In this document: one piece after another, positions 43,751 through 46,260 of the stretch
Numbering within the stretch: position 1 is the stretch's first letter
Layout: each line of letters starts with the position of its first letter
Assembly: GCA_015064945.1 (NCBI GenBank)
Contig: SVRF01000010.1
Span: 1-46,260, forward strand
Reading direction: 5' to 3'
DNA: 46,260 bases
DNA from: Oscillospiraceae bacterium
GTDB lineage: Bacteria > Bacillota > Clostridia > Oscillospirales > CAG-382
Notes under the pieces: generated by a model
What the model was told of the DNA's origin: nothing
Databases searched by the model: none
Seen by the model: the letters and a program-made list of their open reading frames with translations, nothing else
Position numbers and translations under genes: made by a program

Positions 43751-44701
43751 ATGAATATTGCAGTTTTGGACGCAGGCACGCTGGGGGCAGACCTCAGTCT
43801 TGATACACTTAAAGAGTTCGGCACGCTGAATGTATACCAAAGTACCGCATCTACCGAGCTTTTGGATAGACTTAAAGATGCAGAGGTAGTAGTTGTAAAT
43901 AAGGTACACATAGGCGCTGATGCCCTTGCCACCGCACCAAAGCTTAAGCTTATATGCGTTGCTGCCACAGGCTATGACAACATAGACCTTGACGCTTGCC
44001 GCAAAAAGGGCGTTGGCGTGTGCAACGTAGCAGGCTACTCTACGGACAGCGTAGCTCAGATAACGGTGGCAAGCGTTTTGTATCTTGTGTGCCACTACGG
44101 TGAGTATGTTCCGTTTGTAAGGAACGGATCTTACACCGCATCCTCTACAGCTAACAAGGTATCCCCTCCCTTTCACGAGCTGAGAGGCAAAACCTGGGGT
44201 ATAGTGGGCTACGGTAATATAGGCAGGAAAGTGGGAAAAATCGCCTCCGCCTTTGGGTGCAAAGTGCTTGTCTGCAAGCGTACACCGGAGGAAGGCGTGG
44301 AATGCGCGGACATAGACCGTGTATGCCGTGAATCTGACATTATCACCCTGCACACACCTCTTACTGCCGAAACCAAAGGGCTTATAGACAAAAGCAGGAT
44401 TGCTATTATGAAAAAGGGCGTTATACTGGTAAACGCCGCAAGGGGCGCTGTGACAGACGAAGCTGCTTTGGCAGAAGCTTTGGTCAGCGGGCACATAGGC
44501 GGCTTGGGCATTGATGTGTACAGCGCAGAACCCATGCCCGAAGCTCACCCCTTTTATCCCTTGCGCCGGATGCCAAACCTTTGTCCTACACCCCACATGG
44601 CATGGGCGGCATACGAGTCCAGACAGCGCTGTCTGGCAGAGATATGCGAAAACATAAGGGCCTTTTTGAAGGACGAAAAGCGCAACCGTGTAGATTTATA
44701 A
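43751..44701 (+). CDS. D-isomer-specific 2-hydroxyacid dehydrogenase
   Basis: 316 residues; the ATG behind ACGGAGG is chosen over an upstream in-frame ATG that precedes that site. The Rossmann motif WGIVGYGNIGRKVG (about 143-156) binds NAD. The catalytic residues of the family are visible: Arg in NAARGAVTDE, Glu in YSAEPMPEAHP and His in TPHMAWAAYE. The ATGYDNIDLDAC segment is typical of the glycerate/hydroxypyruvate reductase branch. It reduces 2-keto acids such as hydroxypyruvate or pyruvate to D-hydroxyacids in the cytoplasm. It is a single gene with its own promoter, divergent from the pilus operon. The exact substrate is uncertain. Confidence 0.92.
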   Translation: MNIAVLDAGTLGADLSLDTLKEFGTLNVYQSTASTELLDRLKDAEVVVVNKVHIGADALATAPKLKLICVAATGYDNIDLDACRKKGVGVCNVAGYSTDSVAQITVASVLYLVCHYGEYVPFVRNGSYTASSTANKVSPPFHELRGKTWGIVGYGNIGRKVGKIASAFGCKVLVCKRTPEEGVECADIDRVCRESDIITLHTPLTAETKGLIDKSRIAIMKKGVILVNAARGAVTDEAALAEALVSGHIGGLGIDVYSAEPMPEAHPFYPLRRMPNLCPTPHMAWAAYESRQRCLAEICENIRAFLKDEKRNRVDL

Positions 44702-45098
44702 AATGTGAGAGGGCTGTTTCTTCACTGCTTTGCGCTTAAAGAGCTTAAAATAGTACCGTACAAAATGAAGGTGTCTTAATTTGAGACACCTCCATAAAAT
44801 TTTAACTGAATTAATAAATGCCGTTAGCGCCGTTGCAATGCTTTCTTAATGAATGGGCGTAAAACCCCGCCTAAACACTGGGTTTTTGAGGTTTGCAAAA
44901 GCCTTGTGACAACGTTTTTACAACAAAATCTCATTATTCAAAAGTAAATAGCTAACTGACTTTTTATTAAGTCAGTTAGCTATTTTTGGCATACGAACAT
45001 CTCTCCTATGGTTTTTCTAATTATACCATAAAAGGGTGTTTTTTTCATTGTTCGTTTTTAACGGACCTGTTTATTCTTGGGGTGTTCTTGAAAAAGTA

Positions 45099-45127
45099 TT
45101 GAATTTTCAGATGATATATAATATAAT
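45099..45127 (+). promoter_or_regulatory. Promoter of the CotH-type lipoprotein gene
   Basis: TTGAAT, 17 bases, TATAAT. Confidence 0.78.
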
Positions 45128-45180
45128 ACACTGTGGCGACAAAAAAATCTGATAATCCATACTTTATGGATAATACAGAC
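45128..45180 (+). repeat. Leader element shared with the candidate small RNA at 6502
   Basis: GACAAAAAAATCTGATA then ATCCATA-CTT-TATGGAT and AATACAGAC closely parallel 6524-6563. In both places the element begins about 10 bases after a -10 box, so it would form the 5' end of the RNA. Confidence 0.55.
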
Positions 45181-45254
45181 GTATGAGATGCCACGAGCTA
45201 AACCGCCTTTGCATAATTGTTTAGCTTATCTTTTACTGTAATAAGAGGTTCAAG

Positions 45255-46260
45255 ATGAAACATTTTATCGCCATATTTCTTATGTGCTCGCTCCTTTGCT
45301 CGTTTGCGGCGTGCAGCACTTCAGGGGAAGGCTCGCAAGCCGGAGAGTCGGCGCCTGCCACCGATAGCAATACCGACATCAGTACAGCACCCGAGCTGAC
45401 ATTCAACGAGGTTATATCCTCCAACTCCAAACACGCCCCCGTTAACGGAAAATACTACGACGTGGTTGAAATCTATAACCGCTCCGATAAAACGCTGAAT
45501 CTGGCTGACTACAGCTTCAGCGACAAACGCTCCGAGCCTGAACGTTTTAAATTCCCTGCGGTTTCTTTAGGCGCAGGAGAATATTATGTTATCTACTGTT
45601 CAGGTCAAACGGAGCTTGGCGACAACCACGCCTCCTTTAATATAAGCTCTGCAGGGGAGAAGATTTACCTCGCAAAGAACGGCGTAATTTTTGAGCAGGT
45701 AGAAGTTCCCTCAGATTTAGACGAAAACGAAAGCTACGGGCGGACGGAAACGGGATTTGCCTATTTTTCCACCCCCACCATCGGCAAGGAAAACAGTACG
45801 GTTTACGAAGCGGCAGTGTCGTCCCCTGAGGCAAACTATGCATCGGGCGTATACGAGGAAGCCATTACCGTTACCTTAACAGCCGAGGGCACGGTTTATT
45901 ACACCCTGGACGGTAGCCGTCCCACCACAGATTCAACAGTTTATACCGCCCCTATTTCCATTACGGATGTTACCACCGTTCGCACCTTTACCGTGAAAGA
46001 CGGCAAAAGCAGTATTATTACGGCGTATACCTACGTTATCAACAAGACCCACGACCTGCCAGTGGTTGTTCTTTCCATACCGCAGGATTCGCTTACGGGT
46101 AACGAGGGCGTATTAAACCATATCGACGTCAATTACGAGCACGAAAGCGTTTTAACGCTGATAGAAGACGGTGAGGAAAAGTTTTCTATCCCCTGCGGAT
46201 TCCGTCTGCACGGCAACGACAGCCGTAAAGGCGAAAAGCAAAATTTCCAACTGCGTTTTC
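45255..46260 (+). CDS. Lipoprotein with lamin-tail, chitobiase-type and CotH domains (runs off right edge)
   Basis: 335 codons are visible and the frame is open at the right edge. ATG follows AATAAGAGG. The signal sequence MKHFIAIFLMCSLLCSFAAC ends at a lipobox-like Cys20. Residues about 45-150 fit a lamin-tail domain (LTFNEVISSNSKHA, then VEIYNRSDKTLNLADYSFSD and ESYGRTETGFAYF). Residues about 195-265 match the chitobiase C-terminal type domain (VYYTLDGSRPTTDSTVYTAP). The start of a CotH kinase-like domain follows (LPVVVLSIPQDSL, then FRLHGNDSRKGEKQNFQLRF). CotH proteins are secreted atypical kinases; in gut Clostridia this arrangement is common on the cell surface and near dockerin systems. 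The catalytic part lies outside the window. Confidence 0.85.
   Translation, partial: MKHFIAIFLMCSLLCSFAACSTSGEGSQAGESAPATDSNTDISTAPELTFNEVISSNSKHAPVNGKYYDVVEIYNRSDKTLNLADYSFSDKRSEPERFKFPAVSLGAGEYYVIYCSGQTELGDNHASFNISSAGEKIYLAKNGVIFEQVEVPSDLDENESYGRTETGFAYFSTPTIGKENSTVYEAAVSSPEANYASGVYEEAITVTLTAEGTVYYTLDGSRPTTDSTVYTAPISITDVTTVRTFTVKDGKSSIITAYTYVINKTHDLPVVVLSIPQDSLTGNEGVLNHIDVNYEHESVLTLIEDGEEKFSIPCGFRLHGNDSRKGEKQNFQLRF

Larger units (their letters stand above)
44702..45254. other. Intergenic stretch with two hairpins, promoter and leader
   Basis: No gene seen. AGGTGTCT / AGACACCT (44769-44791) probably ends the dehydrogenase transcript, though its U-tract is weak. AAATAGCTAACTGAC / GTCAGTTAGCTATTT (44946-44985) followed by TTGG is a stronger terminator-like hairpin. 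About 150 bases between them have no recognisable content. The promoter and leader of the lipoprotein gene follow. Confidence 0.6.

Noticed and set aside
43706..44596. 296-codon minus-strand frame
   Set aside because: Shadow of the 2-hydroxyacid dehydrogenase, whose Rossmann and catalytic motifs are unmistakable.

Overview
The window looks like chromosomal DNA of a Gram-positive, probably gut-dwelling member of the Clostridia (Ruminococcaceae/Oscillospiraceae-like). The evidence is the set of dockerin proteins, an LPXTG pilus operon with a class C sortase, an AgrA/AgrC-type LytTR/GHKL two-component pair, lipoproteins, strong AGGAGG ribosome binding sites and TTGAAA-N17-TATAAT promoters. This is inference from gene content; no rRNA or species marker is present.

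Region 1 (1-6830) is an AT-rich accessory stretch behind the tail of an ABC-2 permease. It holds a membrane-anchored unknown, a tRNA-shaped element whose anticodon arm is replaced by a long hairpin, a protein with a HEPN RNxxxH motif, a 609-residue unknown, and a second RNxxxH protein. A diverged direct repeat (terminator + promoter + first 38 codons of the second HEPN gene) flanks the cassette, so a truncated HEPN copy lies on its left side and a complete one on its right. A possible orphan small RNA follows. This is the best candidate for an undescribed (defence-like) system, but function is inferred only from motifs and layout.

Region 2 (6830-8060) is a scar: a 5'-truncated hypothetical gene abuts the frameshifted tail of a dockerin protein. 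Region 3 (8103-24806) holds two giant exported proteins (2,514 and about 2,294 residues) in one operon, the second ending in InlB-type repeats and a dockerin. They are transcribed divergently from a LytTR response regulator and histidine kinase. A 15-bp-arm inverted repeat between the two promoters is a plausible control site. Region 4 (24807-26350) has a hairpin cluster and an orphan HipA-like kinase broken by a frameshift.

Region 5 (26352-31660) is a carbohydrate module: a pectate-lyase-like beta-helix protein, a lipoprotein with a sugar-enzyme-type N-terminal domain and a propeller-like region, and a secreted GH43-ricin-ricin-dockerin enzyme whose catalytic domain appears interrupted by a permuted SH3b-like segment. 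Region 6 (31852-32958) is a ferredoxin-tailed aldo/keto reductase.

Region 7 (33015-43349, minus strand) is a pilus operon: coiled-coil protein, signal peptidase I, giant tip protein, LPETG backbone pilin, class C sortase, minor pilin, and a sortase-fold protein without catalytic residues. The tip protein's CHAP-like domain has also lost its Cys and His, so the operon carries two apparent pseudoenzymes. Region 8 (43688-46260) holds a D-2-hydroxyacid dehydrogenase and the start of a CotH-type lipoprotein that runs off the right edge.
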